From Variovorax guangxiensis (GTDB lineage: Bacteria; Pseudomonadota; Gammaproteobacteria; Burkholderiales; Burkholderiaceae_C): a DNA stretch of 64,000 nucleotides. Positions within the stretch are counted from its first letter, which is position 1, and each line of letters opens with the position of its first letter. The stretch covers positions 124,001 through 188,000 of the forward strand of contig NZ_RXFT01000008.1 in NCBI RefSeq assembly GCF_003952165.1, written 5' to 3'. Of the stretch, positions 8,735-18,109 are shown piece by piece. Below the pieces are notes generated by a model that was given only the letters and a program-made list of their open reading frames with translations, ran no database searches and was not told the origin of the DNA. The position numbers and the translations under genes were made by a program.

Positions 8735-9664
8735 CTATGCGGCGACCGCTCCTTCGCGCGCAGCAGCCCGCCACGCGCTGGGCGCCATCCCCTTGCTGCG
8801 CTTGAAGGCCTTGCTGAACGCCGCCTCCGACTCGTAGCCCACTGCCGCGGCGATCGCCCCCAGGGCGGCGTTGCCTTGTCCCAGCATGTTGCCGGCCTTG
8901 AACATGCGCCATTGCGTGAGGTACTCCAGAGGCGCCTGTCCCACCCGCTCGCGAAAACGCTGTGCGAAGGCCGAGCGCGAGAGGTTCGCGACGGCGGCGA
9001 GCGCCTCCACCGTCCAGTCGTGCGCAATCTCCTTGTGCATCGCGCGCAGCGCGGGGCCGATGCGGGCATCGGCCAGAGCGGCCAGCCACCCCGTCTGCGA
9101 TTCGGCGTTGGCCGCGACGTGCGCGCGCACCGCCTGGACGAACACGATGTCGGCCAGCCGGCTCACGAGCAGGCTCGAACCCAGGCCCGGCTCGCCGGTT
9201 TCCATGGCCAGCAGCTGCAGCGTGCCCTGCAGCGCAAGGGCGCGGGCCTGTTCCATCTTCACGTGGAGCAGCACCGGCAGCAGATCGAGCAGCGGCCGCG
9301 CGGCGCGCTGGTCGAAGTGGAACCAGCCGCAGATCACCGACGCCGCCGTGCCCGTGCCGCCGAGCTCCACCAGCCCGCCGATGCGGTCGCGCACGACGGA
9401 AGCGCAGCTCACGGTCGGCGTATTCGGATGGTCGCGCAGGATGTAAGGCGTGCCGTGCGCCAGCACATAGCAGTCGCCAGCCGCCAGTGCCACCGGCTGC
9501 GCCATGCCCTCGACCTCCAGCAGGCAGCCGCCGCGCACCACGAGCCCGAAGCGTGCGCTCTCGCCGCCCGCCAGGCTCACGCCCCAGGGCGCGCCGGCCT
9601 CGAGGCGGGCATACAGCGCGCTGCGCACCCTCATGGCGGCAAAGATGTCGTCTAGCGGGTCCAT
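8735..9664 (-). CDS. AraC-family transcriptional regulator with cupin domain
   Basis: A 309-residue regulator with an N-terminal AraC-type cupin (Cupin_6) ligand domain and a C-terminal pair of helix-turn-helix motifs. The second HTH contains LGAIAAAVGYESEAAFSKAF, the classic AraC signature. The ATG at 9664 is set by AAGGAG six bases upstream; a longer start lacks this. It is divergent from a SnoaL-like gene and an EmrB-type exporter, which are its likely targets. Regulators of this type often sense small aromatic or toxic compounds. The inducer is not predictable here. Confidence 0.9.
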   Translation of the reverse strand: MDPLDDIFAAMRVRSALYARLEAGAPWGVSLAGGESARFGLVVRGGCLLEVEGMAQPVALAAGDCYVLAHGTPYILRDHPNTPTVSCASVVRDRIGGLVELGGTGTAASVICGWFHFDQRAARPLLDLLPVLLHVKMEQARALALQGTLQLLAMETGEPGLGSSLLVSRLADIVFVQAVRAHVAANAESQTGWLAALADARIGPALRAMHKEIAHDWTVEALAAVANLSRSAFAQRFRERVGQAPLEYLTQWRMFKAGNMLGQGNAALGAIAAAVGYESEAAFSKAFKRSKGMAPSAWRAAAREGAVAA

Positions 9665-9783
9665 CGAAGGCTCCTTAAGTGGTGGACGAATGGACAAGAT
9701 TTTCGGCCGCCTGGTCATTCACTGTCCAGTGTAGGCGACAGAAACTGCGGCCTCACTCATTCACGAACCAGCAGGAGCAGGCC
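9665..9783. promoter_or_regulatory. Divergent promoter region of the AraC gene and the SnoaL-MFS genes
   Basis: This 119-base gap must hold both promoters. It contains a 12-base near-palindrome CACTGTCCAGTG at 9720-9731, with 5-bp perfect arms. A related TGGACA word lies nearby at 9690-9695. These are candidates for an AraC-type operator, which is usually two direct half-sites; no clear -35/-10 pair stands out. Confidence 0.35.
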
Positions 9784-10179
9784 ATGAACACCAGAACCGC
9801 CTTCACCGATTTCTCCGAACTCGCCGACCGCTACGTCGCCGTCTGGAACGAACCCGATGCCGAGGCGAGGCGCGCCGCCATCGCCGGCCTCTGGGTGCCC
9901 GACGGCGAGCACTACGTGCGCACGCTGCAGGCCAGGGGCCACGAGGCGCTGCAGCAGCGCGTCACCGGCTCGCATGAGAAGAACGTGCGCGACGCCGGCT
10001 TTCGCTTCGTCCGTGCAGGAGACGCCCAGTTCCTGCATGGCGCGGTGATGTTCCATTGGCACATGGTCCCGGCCGCGGGCGGCCCGGTGGCCGCGCTCGG
10101 GCTGGAGTTCCTGGTGTTGGCCGAAGACGGCCGCATCGCCACGGACTACCAGTTCATCCTGCCCACGCCCACCGCCTGA
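9784..10179 (+). CDS. SnoaL-like / NTF2-superfamily protein
   Basis: A 131-residue protein with the cone-shaped NTF2 fold pattern. It has an N-terminal helix FTDFSELADRYVAVWNEPD, the turn IAGLWVPDGEHYV, and later strands such as FLHGAVMFHWHMVP and YQFILP. Members bind small hydrophobic ligands or act as isomerases. The ATG at 9784 is preceded by GGAGCAGGCC. It is divergent from the AraC gene and 64 bases upstream of an exporter, so it probably belongs to the same response unit. No catalytic residues can be assigned. Confidence 0.75.
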   Translation: MNTRTAFTDFSELADRYVAVWNEPDAEARRAAIAGLWVPDGEHYVRTLQARGHEALQQRVTGSHEKNVRDAGFRFVRAGDAQFLHGAVMFHWHMVPAAGGPVAALGLEFLVLAEDGRIATDYQFILPTPTA

Positions 10180-10243
10180 GCCCGGCCGATGACCTCCGAG
10201 GTCATTGCCTTCACGCCGCTTCCTTCCAACACTCGAATCCATC

Positions 10244-11716
10244 ATGACGCAGTCAAACATCGCTTCGGCAGCATCGCTTTCTTCCACCGGCAGCCAGAGT
10301 CCGGACGCGACACGTCCCGGCCGGCTGGGCCTGTGGGTCATGCTCAGCGGCACCTTCCTCGTGGTGCTGGACTTCTTCATCGTCAACGTCGCGCTGCCCT
10401 CGATGCAGCGCGAACTGCGGGCGAGCGCGGGCACCCTGCAGCTGGTGGTGGCCGGCTACGGCCTCGCTACCGCCGCGGGCCTGATCACCGGCGGCCGGCT
10501 CGGCGACCTGTTCGGGCGCCGTCGCATGTTCATGCTGGGCCTGCTGCTGTTCACGCTCGCTTCGGCCGCCTGCGGCCTGGCGCCGAACGCCGAACTGCTG
10601 GTGGCGGCACGCGTGCTGCAGGGACTGGCCGGCGCGCTGCTGCAGCCGCAGGTGCTGGCGATGATCGGCCTGGCCTACACCGGGGAAGACCGGGCGCGCG
10701 CCTTCGCGGCCTATGGACTCACGCTGGGGCTGGGCGCCACGCTCGGGCAGCTGGTCGGCGGCCTGTTGATCCATGCCGACCTGGCGGGTCTTGGCTGGCG
10801 CAGCTGCTTTCTCATCAACGTGCCGATCGGCCTGTTGGCGCTGACGCTTGCACCGCGCGTCATTGCGCCGCTGGCGAACAGCGGCAACAGCCGCCTCGAC
10901 CTCGTCGGCATGCTGCTCGTGGCCGCGGGCTCGGCGGCAGTGGTGCTGCCGCTGGTGGAAGGCCGCGAACAGGGCTGGCCGCTCTGGAGCTGGCTGTGCC
11001 TTGCTGCGGCGCTGCCGCTGCTCGCAGCCTTTGCACACCAGCAGCGCCGGCTCGCAGTGCGTGGCGGTGCGCCGCTCGTAGCTCCGGTGCTGCTCGCCAA
11101 CGGCCGCTTCGGCATGGGCCTGCTCACGACGCTGGCCTTCTACGTGGGCAACGCCTCGCTCTACTTCGTGCTCGCGCTCTACCTGCAGCAGGGCCTGGCC
11201 CTCGACCCGCTCAGCTCGGGCATCGTCTTCACGGCGCTGGCGGCCGGCTTCTTCGCGACGTCGATGATGGGTGCGCGCCTCGCGCGCCGCTTCGGCGGCA
11301 AGCCGCCCATCGCGCTCGGTGCCCTTGTGCTCGCCGCGGGGCATGCGCTGCAGTTCGTCAACGTGGCCGTCTGGCCCGGGCACTCGCACCTCGTGGCGTG
11401 CATGGTGCCGTTGCTTCTGGTGCAGGGCGCGGGGCTCGGCATGGTGATGGCGCCGCTGGTGTCCACCGTACTGGCCGGCCTGCCGCCGCAGCATGCGGGC
11501 GTGGCCTCGGGCGTGATCTCGATGGTGCAGCAGGCGAGCAACGCGCTGGGCGTGGCGCTGATCGGCATTCTTTTCTACGGGCGGCTCGGCCATGCGCCGG
11601 ATGCGGGGGCGTATGCGAGCGCCTTCGGGGTGGCGCTGCTGTATCTGACGGTGTCGGCGCTGCTTGTGGCTGTGCTGCATCGGCGCGGAAGCCGGGCAAC
11701 GCCGGCCCGATCGTGA
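10244..11716 (+). CDS. MFS drug exporter, DHA2 (EmrB/QacA) type
   Basis: A 490-residue transporter with about 14 hydrophobic helices, as in the DHA2 proton-drug antiporters. The motif A region is TGGRLGDLFGRRRMFMLGL. The first helix contains LVVLDFFIVNVALPSMQREL, which is typical of the family and carries the conserved TM1 aspartate. The ATG at 10244 is chosen over an upstream ATG because hydrophobic homology begins soon after it. Two genes upstream lies a divergent AraC regulator that probably controls it. No EmrA-type adaptor is nearby, so it probably works alone in the inner membrane. Confidence 0.88.
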   Translation: MTQSNIASAASLSSTGSQSPDATRPGRLGLWVMLSGTFLVVLDFFIVNVALPSMQRELRASAGTLQLVVAGYGLATAAGLITGGRLGDLFGRRRMFMLGLLLFTLASAACGLAPNAELLVAARVLQGLAGALLQPQVLAMIGLAYTGEDRARAFAAYGLTLGLGATLGQLVGGLLIHADLAGLGWRSCFLINVPIGLLALTLAPRVIAPLANSGNSRLDLVGMLLVAAGSAAVVLPLVEGREQGWPLWSWLCLAAALPLLAAFAHQQRRLAVRGGAPLVAPVLLANGRFGMGLLTTLAFYVGNASLYFVLALYLQQGLALDPLSSGIVFTALAAGFFATSMMGARLARRFGGKPPIALGALVLAAGHALQFVNVAVWPGHSHLVACMVPLLLVQGAGLGMVMAPLVSTVLAGLPPQHAGVASGVISMVQQASNALGVALIGILFYGRLGHAPDAGAYASAFGVALLYLTVSALLVAVLHRRGSRATPARS

Positions 11717-11723
11717 GTGCCTG

Positions 11724-11755
11724 CCCAATCCGGGCATTCGCATGCCCAGATTGGG
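11724..11755 (+). terminator. Rho-independent terminator after the DHA2 exporter
   Basis: A 14-bp stem, CCCAATCCGGGCAT and ATGCCCAGATTGGG with one mismatch, closes on a TCGC tetraloop just after the stop at 11716. It is followed by TTTGTT. This is a convincing intrinsic terminator. Confidence 0.8.
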
Positions 11756-11804
11756 TTTGTTCCCGAAGCCCATGCCACACTCGCCGCACAACGACAGGTG
11801 TGCC

Positions 11805-12125
11805 ATGGAATCCGATCTGCAATCGCTCATCCAAGCCCTTCGCGACTTCGCCCAGGCCCGCGACTGGGAGCAGTTCCACTCCCCCAAGAACCTTGCCTGC
11901 GCACTTTCGGTGGAGGCCGCCGAGCTGCTCGAACACTTCCAGTGGCTCACCGAGGCCCAGAGCCGCGACCTGCCGGCCGACAAGCGCGCAGAGATCGGCA
12001 CCGAGGTCGCCGACGTCTTCCTCTACCTGCTGCAGCTCGCCGACAAGCTCGGCATCGACGTGATCGAGGCGGCGCGCAGCAAGATGCTCCTCAACGCCCG
12101 CAAGTACCCTGCGCCGCCGGCCTGA
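11805..12125 (+). CDS. MazG-like nucleotide pyrophosphohydrolase
   Basis: A 106-residue all-alpha NTP pyrophosphatase of the MazG/RS21-C6 (dCTPase) type. The metal-binding helices are visible as LSVEAAELLEHFQW (EExxE-like, near residues 34-47) and IGTEVADVFLYLLQLAD (ExxD, near 67-83). The enzyme hydrolyses noncanonical or excess (d)NTPs to monophosphates in the cytoplasm. The ATG at 11805 gives the standard single-domain length. It stands alone between a terminator and the urt operon. Confidence 0.88.
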   Translation: MESDLQSLIQALRDFAQARDWEQFHSPKNLACALSVEAAELLEHFQWLTEAQSRDLPADKRAEIGTEVADVFLYLLQLADKLGIDVIEAARSKMLLNARKYPAPPA

Positions 12126-12241
12126 GTACGTCCGTGTACGCCACCCGGCGTATTTCCCCTTTGTGGTGCATTCCGCAGACTCCCTCCCACGCCAGCCAAG
12201 GCTGTCGAAAAGGTTCAACCAACCCCGGAGCAGGAGTCCAC

Positions 12242-13510
12242 ATGCAACGTCGTTTCACCCTCAAGGCGCTCACCGCCGCCGTCGCGCTGGCCAGCATTTC
12301 TGCTGCGCCCGCATTCGCAGCCGACACCATCAAGGTCGGCGTGCTGCACTCGCTGTCGGGCACGATGGCCATCTCGGAAACCGTGTTGAAGGACACGGTG
12401 CTGATGGCGATCGACGACATCAACAAGAAGGGCGGCGTGCTGGGCAAGCAGCTCGAGCCCGTGGTGGTCGACCCGGCCTCCAACTGGCCGCTGTTCGCCG
12501 AGAAGACCAAGCAGCTGCTCGGCCAGGACAAGGTTTCGGTCATCTTCGGCTGCTGGACCTCGGTGTCGCGCAAGTCGGTGCTGCCGGTGGTCGAGGAAAT
12601 GAACGGCCTGCTGTTCTACCCCGTGCAGTACGAGGGTGAAGAGCTCTCCAAGAACGTGTTCTACACGGGCGCCGCGCCCAACCAGCAGGCCATTCCGGCC
12701 GTCGACTACCTGATGAGTAAGGAAGGCGGCGGCGCCAAGCGCTGGGTGCTGCTGGGCACCGACTACGTGTACCCCCGCACCACCAACAAGATCCTGCGCG
12801 CCTACCTGAAGAGCAAGGGCGTGAAGGAATCCGACATCGACGAGAAGTACACCCCCTTCGGCCACAGCGACTACCAGACCATCGTGGCCGACATCAAGAA
12901 GTTCTCGGCCGGCGGCAAGACGGCGGTGGTCTCGACCATCAACGGCGACTCCAACGTGCCCTTCTACAAGGAACTGGGCAACGCCGGCCTGAAGGCCAAG
13001 GACGTGCCGGTGGTCGCCTTCTCGGTGGGCGAGGAAGAACTGCGCGGCGTCGACACCAAGCCGCTGGTGGGCCACCTGGCCGCATGGAACTACTTCATGT
13101 CGATCAAGAACCCGACCAACACCGCCTTCATCAAGCAGTGGAGCGAGTACGCCAAGGCCAAGAACATCGCCGGCCACAAGGACAAGCCGCTCACCAACGA
13201 CCCGATGGAAGCCACCTGGATCGGCATCCACATGTGGAAGCAGGCGGTCGAGAAGGCCAAGTCGACGGACACCGACAAGGTGATCGCCGCCATGGCCGGC
13301 CAGACCTTCACGGCGCCTTCGGGCATTGTCTCGAAGATGGACGAGAAGAACCACCACCTGCACAAGAGCGTGTTCATCGGCGAGATCAAGGCCGACGGCC
13401 AGTTCAACGTGGTGTGGAAGACGCCGGGTCCGGTCAAGGCCAAGCCGTGGAGCCCGTATATCGAAGGCAACGACAAGAAGCCTGACTATCCGGCTGGCAA
13501 ATCGATGTAA
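12242..13510 (+). CDS. urtA: Urea ABC transporter, substrate-binding protein
   Basis: A 422-residue periplasmic binding protein that captures urea or short-chain amides for the Urt transporter. A Sec signal peptide is clear: MQRRFTLKALTAAVALAS with cleavage after APAFA. The mature protein begins ADTIKVGVLHSLSGTMAISE, the classic UrtA/FmdD opening. The segment FGCWTSVSRKSVLPV is typical of the family. It starts at the ATG at 12242, after GGAGCAGGAG. It is the first gene of urtABCDE. A REP-like inverted repeat follows it and may lift urtA expression above the other genes. Confidence 0.95.
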   Translation: MQRRFTLKALTAAVALASISAAPAFAADTIKVGVLHSLSGTMAISETVLKDTVLMAIDDINKKGGVLGKQLEPVVVDPASNWPLFAEKTKQLLGQDKVSVIFGCWTSVSRKSVLPVVEEMNGLLFYPVQYEGEELSKNVFYTGAAPNQQAIPAVDYLMSKEGGGAKRWVLLGTDYVYPRTTNKILRAYLKSKGVKESDIDEKYTPFGHSDYQTIVADIKKFSAGGKTAVVSTINGDSNVPFYKELGNAGLKAKDVPVVAFSVGEEELRGVDTKPLVGHLAAWNYFMSIKNPTNTAFIKQWSEYAKAKNIAGHKDKPLTNDPMEATWIGIHMWKQAVEKAKSTDTDKVIAAMAGQTFTAPSGIVSKMDEKNHHLHKSVFIGEIKADGQFNVVWKTPGPVKAKPWSPYIEGNDKKPDYPAGKSM

Positions 13511-13518
13511 GTGTGTTT

Positions 13519-13634
13519 CTCCCTCCCCCGCTGGGGGAGGGCCGGGGTGGGGGCTGACGGCGGTCGATTCGAGCACTGCGCTTGTTCAGACGCCGCGTGC
13601 CCCCACCCCAACCCTCCCCCAGCGGGGGAGGGAG
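13519..13634. repeat. REP-like inverted repeat pair between urtA and urtB
   Basis: Two 36-base arms (13519-13554 and 13599-13634) are reverse complements of each other with two mismatches and 44 bases between them. Each arm also contains its own 9-bp hairpin, CCCTCCCCC-GCT-GGGGGAGGG. This is the layout of a REP/BIME pair. The structure lies inside the operon, 8 bases after the urtA stop, and may stabilise the urtA mRNA end or attenuate readthrough into urtB. Confidence 0.8.
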
Positions 13635-13654
13635 CCGATCCAACTTCCAGTTTC

Positions 13655-15241
13655 ATGATGCTTCGACGATCCCTTCACTGCGCACTCGCCGCCATGCTCC
13701 TCATGGCATCGGCCGTCCACGCGCTGACCGCCGACGAAGCCCGGGCCATCGCCTCCGGCGATTCCGAAGCCCGCATCGCCGCGCTCAACAAGGCCGTGCT
13801 CACGGCAGACGACAAGACGGCAGCCTTCATCCAGGCCATGTCCGACGACGCGGTCAAGTACACCGAAGACAAGGTCTTCGTGATGAAGGACGACAAAGGC
13901 TACGACCCGGTCACCGGCACCGAGCTGAAGGTGCCCGACACCGCCGAGGACGTCGTCAACAACAACCTCATGCGCGGCGCGCTCGATGCCGCGCAGGCCG
14001 CGCTCAAGCTCACGAGCAAGGACGACGCGGTGCGCGCCGAGGCCGCGCAGGCGCTCTTCAAGGAGCCCGACGAGTCGCGCCTGCCGATGGTCGAGAAGGC
14101 GCTGGCCGCCGAGACCAACCCCAAGATCAAGTCCCAGCTGGAGCTGGTGCGCGCCGCCAGCATGCTCGGCAGCGCCGACAAGGCCAAGCGCCTCGCCGCG
14201 GCGAAGGAGCTTGGCAACAACCGCAACCCAGACACCAAGCTGCTGCTCAACCAGCGCCTGGCCGACGAGACCGAGGCCGACGTCAAGGCCGCCATCGTCG
14301 CGTCCATTTCGAGCATCGACGGCGCGCTGGTCTGGGGCGATCGCATCAACGCCGTGTTCAGCGGCGTCAGCCTGGGCTCGGTGCTGCTGCTGGCCGCGCT
14401 GGGCCTGGCCATCACCTACGGGCTGATGGGCGTGATCAACATGGCCCATGGCGAGCTGATGATGATCGGCGCCTACGCCACCTACGTGATGCAGGGCATC
14501 TTCCAGAAGTACATGCCCGAGGCGGCGTTCGGCTGGTACCTGGTGGCCGCCATTCCCGTGTCGTTCCTCGCATCGGCGCTTGTCGGCGCGGTGCTGGAGC
14601 GCGGCGTGATCCGCTTCCTCTACGGCCGCCCGCTCGAGACGCTGCTGGCCACCTGGGGCATCAGCCTGATGCTGCAGCAGCTGGTGCGCTCCATCTTCGG
14701 CGCGCAGAACGTCGGCGTGGAAAACCCGGGCTGGATGAGCGGCGGCTTCACCATGCTGAGCAACGTCACGCTGCCGTGGAACCGCATCTGCATCATCGTC
14801 TTCGCCGCGTTGGTGCTGCTGGCCATGGGCTGGCTCATCGGCCGCACGCGGCTGGGCCTGTTCGTGCGCGGCGTCACGCAGAACCGTCCGATCGCCTCGT
14901 GCATGGGCGTGAACACAGCGCGCATCGACACCTATGCCTTCGCGCTCGGCTCCGGCATCGCCGGGCTTGCCGGCTGCGCCTTGAGCCAGATCGGCAATGT
15001 CGGCCCCGACCTGGGCCAGAGCTACATCGTCGACAGCTTCATGGTGGTCGTGATGGGCGGCGTCGGCCAGCTCGCGGGCACCGTGTACGCGGCGCTGGGG
15101 CTGGGCATTCTCAACAAGTTCATCGAGGGCTGGGCGGGCGCGGTGCTCGCGAAGATCGCGGTGCTCGTTTTCATCATCATCTTCATCCAGAAGCGGCCTC
15201 AAGGCATCTTCGCAATGAAAGGCCGGAGCGCAGAGGCATGA
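13655..15241 (+). CDS. urtB: Urea ABC transporter, permease UrtB
   Basis: A 528-residue permease of the LivH type. It opens with a signal-like segment MMLRRSLHCALAAMLLMASA, then about 200 residues of soluble alpha-helical extension that faces the periplasm. The membrane domain begins near residue 228 with GVSLGSVLLLAALGLAITYG. The family signature INMAHGELMMIGAYATYV follows. The long N-terminal extension is usual for UrtB and separates it from LivH. The start at 13655 gives the leader; its stop overlaps the urtC start as ATGA. Confidence 0.94.
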   Translation: MMLRRSLHCALAAMLLMASAVHALTADEARAIASGDSEARIAALNKAVLTADDKTAAFIQAMSDDAVKYTEDKVFVMKDDKGYDPVTGTELKVPDTAEDVVNNNLMRGALDAAQAALKLTSKDDAVRAEAAQALFKEPDESRLPMVEKALAAETNPKIKSQLELVRAASMLGSADKAKRLAAAKELGNNRNPDTKLLLNQRLADETEADVKAAIVASISSIDGALVWGDRINAVFSGVSLGSVLLLAALGLAITYGLMGVINMAHGELMMIGAYATYVMQGIFQKYMPEAAFGWYLVAAIPVSFLASALVGAVLERGVIRFLYGRPLETLLATWGISLMLQQLVRSIFGAQNVGVENPGWMSGGFTMLSNVTLPWNRICIIVFAALVLLAMGWLIGRTRLGLFVRGVTQNRPIASCMGVNTARIDTYAFALGSGIAGLAGCALSQIGNVGPDLGQSYIVDSFMVVVMGGVGQLAGTVYAALGLGILNKFIEGWAGAVLAKIAVLVFIIIFIQKRPQGIFAMKGRSAEA

Positions 15242-16458
15242 GCAAGGTCGTACTTCCAACCAAGGGGCCGCTGCTGAGCGGCAAGGGCTGGACGGCCTTC
15301 TTCGTCGCGCTCATCGTGGTGTGCGCGCTGGCGCCCGTGCTGAACATGTGGGTGCCCGTCGACAGCCCGCTGCACATGAGCGACTACGCGGTGGCGCTGG
15401 TCGGCAAGATCATGTGCTACGCGATCTGCGCGCTGGCCATGGACCTGATCTGGGGCTACACCGGCATCCTCTCGCTGGGCCACGGCCTCTTCTTCGCACT
15501 GGGCGGCTACATGATGGGCATGTACCTCATGCGCCAGATCGGCCGCGACGGCAACTACAAGAGCGACCTGCCGGACTTCATGGTGTTCCTCGACTGGAAG
15601 ACGCTGCCCTGGCACTGGACCTTCAGCGACAGCTTCATCGCCACGCTGGTGCTGATCGTCGCGGTGCCGGGCCTCATCGCCTTCGTGTTCGGCTTCTTCG
15701 CGTTCCGCTCGCGCATCAAGGGCGTGTACTTCTCGATCATCACGCAGGCCATGACCTTCGCTGCCATGCTGCTCTTCTTCCGCAACGAGACGGGCTTCGG
15801 CGGCAACAACGGCTTCACCGACTTCAAGCGCATCCTGGGCATCCCGATCGCCACGCAGGAAATGCGCATGACGCTCTTCGCGCTCACCGGCGCCACGCTG
15901 CTGGGCTTCTTCCTGTTCGCCAAGTGGCTCATCGGCAGCAAGTTCGGCCGCGTGCTGCAGGCCATCCGCGATGCCGAGACGCGCGTGATGTTCTCGGGCT
16001 ACAACCCGCTGCCGTACAAGCTCACGATCTGGGTGATCTCGGCCGTCATGTGCGGCGTGGCCGGCGCGCTGTACGTGCCGCAGGTCGGCATCATCAATCC
16101 GGGTGAGATGAGCGCCGCCAACTCCATCGAGATCGCCATCTGGGCAGCGGTGGGCGGGCGCGCGACGCTGATCGGGCCGATCATCGGTGCCTTCATCGTC
16201 AACGGTGCGAAGAGCTGGCTCACGGTGGCCTATCCGGAATACTGGCTGTACTTCCTGGGCGCCTTGTTCATTGCTGTCACGCTGTTCCTGCCGAACGGCA
16301 TCGTGGGGCTGGTGCGCAAGTGGTTGTCGAGGGAGAAAAAGAAGACCACGCCGCCCGAGCCTGCGCAGGATGCACGCCGCGCCGTCGCGGCGGAGCAGGG
16401 CGTAGAGCCCGACGCGCTGGCCTCGCTGCCGGTGGATGCGAAGGGAGCGCGAGCATGA
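15238..16458 (+). CDS. urtC: Urea ABC transporter, permease UrtC
   Basis: A 406-residue LivM-type permease, partner of UrtB in the inner membrane. Family segments include IWGYTGILSLGHGLFFALGG and VLQAIRDAETRVMFSGYN. Around nine hydrophobic helices are present. The C-terminal tail after residue 355 is charged and probably cytoplasmic. Start and stop codons overlap those of urtB and urtD by four bases each, which fixes the ATG at 15238. Confidence 0.94.
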   Translation: MSKVVLPTKGPLLSGKGWTAFFVALIVVCALAPVLNMWVPVDSPLHMSDYAVALVGKIMCYAICALAMDLIWGYTGILSLGHGLFFALGGYMMGMYLMRQIGRDGNYKSDLPDFMVFLDWKTLPWHWTFSDSFIATLVLIVAVPGLIAFVFGFFAFRSRIKGVYFSIITQAMTFAAMLLFFRNETGFGGNNGFTDFKRILGIPIATQEMRMTLFALTGATLLGFFLFAKWLIGSKFGRVLQAIRDAETRVMFSGYNPLPYKLTIWVISAVMCGVAGALYVPQVGIINPGEMSAANSIEIAIWAAVGGRATLIGPIIGAFIVNGAKSWLTVAYPEYWLYFLGALFIAVTLFLPNGIVGLVRKWLSREKKKTTPPEPAQDARRAVAAEQGVEPDALASLPVDAKGARA

Positions 16459-17333
16459 CGCCAGACCTGATGGAAGCCGGCGCCGAGCGCGCCGCACGCG
16501 CCAGCGGCATCCACTACGTGAGCGGCAGCACCGAGTCGGGTGGGCGCACCGCCGACTTCGGCCGCCACGTCACGCCGGGCGAGGTCGACGTCACGCACGG
16601 CCGCATCCTCTACCTCGAAGACGTGAGCGTGAGCTTCGATGGCTTCAAGGCCATCAACAAGCTTTCGCTGGACATCGCGCCGGGCGAGTTGCGCTGCATC
16701 ATCGGACCGAACGGCGCCGGCAAGACGACGATGATGGACATCATCACCGGCAAGACCCGGCCCGACGAAGGCACGGTGTTCTTCGGCAGCACCATCGACC
16801 TGCTGCGCCACCGCGAGGCGGAAATCGCGCAGCTGGGCATCGGGCGCAAGTTCCAGAAGCCGACGGTGTTCGAGCACCTGACCGTGTTCGAGAACCTGGA
16901 ACTGGCGCTGAAGACCGACAAGGGCGTGCGCTCGTCGATGCTCTTCCGGCTCGACTCTGCGCAGAGCGACCGGCTCGCCGAGGTGCTGGAGACCATCCAC
17001 CTCGCCGACAGCGTCTCGCGCCTGGCCGGCAACCTGAGCCATGGGCAGAAGCAGTGGCTGGAAATCGGCATGCTGCTGATGCAGGACCCGAAGCTGCTGC
17101 TGCTCGACGAGCCCGTGGCCGGCATGACCGACGAGGAAACGGCCCGCACTGCCGAGCTCTTCCTTTCGCTCAAGGGCAAGCACTCGCTGATGGTGGTGGA
17201 GCACGACATGAGCTTCATCCGCACCATCTCCGAGATCGTCACCGTGCTGTGCGACGGCTCCGTGCTCGCGCAGGGCACGCTGGACGAGGTGCAGGCCGAC
17301 GAGCGGGTGATCGAGGTCTACCTGGGCCGCTGA
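16455..17333 (+). CDS. urtD: Urea ABC transporter, ATP-binding protein UrtD
   Basis: A 292-residue LivG-type ATPase. Walker A is GPNGAGKTT (about 84-92), the signature is LSHGQKQWLEIGMLLMQDP and Walker B is LLLLDEPVAGM. The first 50 residues (rich in G, S and T) precede the usual ABC domain and are longer than in LivG. The ATG at 16455 overlaps the urtC stop, so this extension is probably real. UrtD pairs with UrtE on the cytoplasmic face of UrtBC. Confidence 0.94.
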   Translation: MTPDLMEAGAERAARASGIHYVSGSTESGGRTADFGRHVTPGEVDVTHGRILYLEDVSVSFDGFKAINKLSLDIAPGELRCIIGPNGAGKTTMMDIITGKTRPDEGTVFFGSTIDLLRHREAEIAQLGIGRKFQKPTVFEHLTVFENLELALKTDKGVRSSMLFRLDSAQSDRLAEVLETIHLADSVSRLAGNLSHGQKQWLEIGMLLMQDPKLLLLDEPVAGMTDEETARTAELFLSLKGKHSLMVVEHDMSFIRTISEIVTVLCDGSVLAQGTLDEVQADERVIEVYLGR

Positions 17334-17346
17334 GGGGGAACGAACC

Positions 17347-18039
17347 ATGCTGACAGTCAAGAACATCCACCAGTACTACGGCGGCTCCCACATCCTGCGC
17401 GACGTGAGCTTCGAGGCGAAGCTCGGCAAGGTCACCGTGCTGCTGGGCCGCAATGGCGTGGGCAAGACCACGCTGCTGAAGTCGCTCATGGGCCTGGTGC
17501 CCATCAAGAGCGGCAGCATCGAGCTCGAAGGCAAGCCGATCCACAAGGCCACGCCCTATGAGCGGGCCAGGGCCGGCATCGGCTTCGTGCCGCAGGGCCG
17601 CGAGATCTTCGCGCGGCTCACGGTCGAGGAGAACCTGCGCATGGGCCTGGCCTACAAGAGCGGCGGCACGCCCATACCGGCGGAGCTGTACGAGCTCTTC
17701 CCCGTGCTCAGGCAGATGATGAACAGAAGGGGCGGCGACCTCTCCGGCGGCCAGCAGCAGCAGCTGGCGATTGCCCGGGCGCTGGCGCCCAAGCCGCGCC
17801 TGCTGATCCTCGACGAGCCCACCGAGGGCATCCAGCCCAGCATCATCAAGGACATCGGCCGCGTCATCCGCATGCTGGCCGACCGGGGCGACATGGCCAT
17901 CGTGCTGTGCGAGCAGTACTACGACTTCGCCCAGGAACTGGCCGACGACTACCTCGTGATGGAGCGCGGCGAAGTCATTGCGCGCGGCCTCGGCAAGGAC
18001 ATGGAAGCGCAGGGCGTGCGGCAGCTGGTGGCCATCTGA
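17347..18039 (+). CDS. urtE: Urea ABC transporter, ATP-binding protein UrtE
   Basis: A 230-residue LivF-type ATPase. It opens MLTVKNIHQYYGGSHILRD, has Walker A LGRNGVGKTT (about 33-42), signature LSGGQQQQLAIARAL and Walker B LLILDEPTEGIQPS. It closes the urtABCDE operon. The gap to urtD is only 13 bases and holds GAGGGGGAACGA as ribosome-binding site. No urease or urtA-regulator gene follows; urease genes must lie elsewhere if present. Confidence 0.94.
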   Translation: MLTVKNIHQYYGGSHILRDVSFEAKLGKVTVLLGRNGVGKTTLLKSLMGLVPIKSGSIELEGKPIHKATPYERARAGIGFVPQGREIFARLTVEENLRMGLAYKSGGTPIPAELYELFPVLRQMMNRRGGDLSGGQQQQLAIARALAPKPRLLILDEPTEGIQPSIIKDIGRVIRMLADRGDMAIVLCEQYYDFAQELADDYLVMERGEVIARGLGKDMEAQGVRQLVAI

Positions 18040-18109
18040 GTCCACGGGCAAGGCCCTCGCGGCCCTGCCAGTACAAGGTCTTCGGCATCTGCGTATCGGT
18101 GCGATTTCA

